A stretch of DNA of 47,799 bases. Source: Cymbomonas tetramitiformis. Taxonomy: Eukaryota; Chlorophyta; Pyramimonadophyceae; Pyramimonadales; Pyramimonadaceae. The position numbers and the translations under genes are program-made. The notes beneath the pieces were generated by a model. It did not search any database, was not told the DNA's origin, and saw only the letters and a program-made list of their open reading frames with translations. Of this stretch, positions 47,075-47,799 are shown piece after piece. Where the stretch lies: the NCBI GenBank assembly GCA_001247695.2, contig LGRX02014109.1, forward strand, positions 1 through 47,799, read 5' to 3'. Numbering within the stretch: position 1 is the stretch's first letter; each line of letters starts with the position of its first letter.

Positions 47075-47799
47075 GGCCACAAATGGTTCTACCTGGAGCT
47101 TCCCAAAGTTTTGGAATATGCGATACTATGAGGAGTGGATTCGCCGTGTGGGGCCTATACGGCTTTTATCTACTAGTGGAGGGGAGAGGACTCATAAGGA
47201 CGTGAAGAGGGGGAAGCATCTTACAAATCACCGGCCGAGTGATTTCACTCGACAGCTCCTCAATAACTGTAGAGCTCATTCAGGCTTGGCGCTTTGTGGT
47301 ACATCTCCTCCTGCTAAACGTAGGAAAACTGCCACGGGGGTTGTACAGCGTGCTGTCAAAACCCAAAATTGTGAAGTGCAGCACGAATATGAGCTTGTCC
47401 TGTATTGTGGGTTCTTAAACCCACATCTAGGATCTCAACGTGAAGCAAAACTTCTATCAAGCCAGCCAGAGCTCAAATACTTCGAGCAAGCATTCCGGTC
47501 GATGCTTGGAGGGTATCCTATGGGATCTTTTGCAGTCCACTCTACGAGGTGTACCCTTCCTCATACCCACAGGCAACGTACATTCTTTCACAAAGCTTTT
47601 GCGTTGCCCACTCATCATGGCATGGGCGCAGAAGCTACACGGGTGCGTGCCTCAGCGACATTCAATGGCCATGCGGGGGTGTTCGACAATGTCAAGGTCA
47701 ACGCTCGTGAGGGTGAAATGTATATGCAAGTAAGGGTTGTCTTTTCTTATATGGACAGTGGTGATTTCTCTACTAAGTATGCACTCTTTGGGCGCCTCT
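47075..47799 (+). CDS. Plavaka-type transposase, 3' part, continuing past the window
   Basis: When one acgag copy is counted and the LTR element ignored, the frame of exon 3 continues without change and stays open to the window end. Conserved family features appear at once: WSFPKFWNMRYYEEWIRR (the W-x-FPK motif), then SGGERTHKDVKRG and NHRPSDFTRQLL, where the E and H occupy the place of the late catalytic acidic residue and RLH/MH motif of Plavaka proteins. The C terminus ends in the usual Tyr/Leu-rich segment (KYALFGRL). A basic cluster PPAKRRKT may be a nuclear signal. The native stop is beyond 47799. Confidence 0.8.

Overview
The window is nuclear DNA from a eukaryote. Host-type genes have GT-AG introns that join in frame, some introns are filled with minisatellites, and most of the GC-rich DNA belongs to LTR retrotransposons. 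A plant-like PAS/histidine kinase family plus Ty3-type elements carrying methyltransferases suggests an alga with a large, repeat-rich genome, possibly a green (prasinophyte-like) alga such as Cymbomonas. This placement is inference only.

Layout. 1-5347: minus-strand multi-PAS sensor histidine kinase in six exons (3' end beyond the window), with a 1.15 kb minisatellite in one 2.1 kb intron. 5348-10246: AT-rich DNA with no convincing gene, holding motif-dense stretches, a ~125 bp direct repeat and a fold-back/hairpin cluster. 10247-10705: orphan ORF joined to an LTR fragment. 10915-about 25215: element 1, a minus-strand Ty3-like retrotransposon (gag-protease, unknown ORFs, membrane segments + RT, RNase H, C5 cytosine methyltransferase, integrase, PHD finger, second methyltransferase). 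It is split by several frame changes, and only a 3' LTR is recognisable. 25216-29536: AT-rich DNA with a five-exon gene of unknown function, a Ser/Thr-type kinase with DFS in place of DFG, and a small charged ORF. 30722-32672 and 47070-47799: a Plavaka-type (CACTA-related) transposase gene on the plus strand in three exons, split by element 2. 32673-47069: element 2, a complete minus-strand chromodomain Ty3/gypsy retrotransposon with 427 bp LTRs that differ at one position, a 5 bp target duplication (acgag), a polypurine tract, a 1331-aa Gag and an uninterrupted 2709-aa Pol.

Main discovery. Both retrotransposons encode two different methyltransferase domains, in the same two slots: between RNase H and integrase, and at the extreme C terminus after a chromatin-reader-like module. 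Element 1 has a C5 cytosine MTase in the inner slot and PHD + a class-I DPWAGTG/TSPW MTase at the end. Element 2 has the reverse: an NPPY Dam-like MTase in the inner slot and chromodomain + a C5-like SPPC MTase at the end. Capture of C5 MTases by algal and dinoflagellate retrotransposons is known; this paired, mirrored arrangement is not one I know of. Element 1 also has five or six predicted membrane helices in frame with its RT, and element 2's Gag has Sfi1-like tryptophan repeats.

History read from the sequence. Element 2 inserted recently into a Plavaka transposase that was otherwise open; taking one target copy, the two halves are in the same frame. Element 1 is older and decayed.
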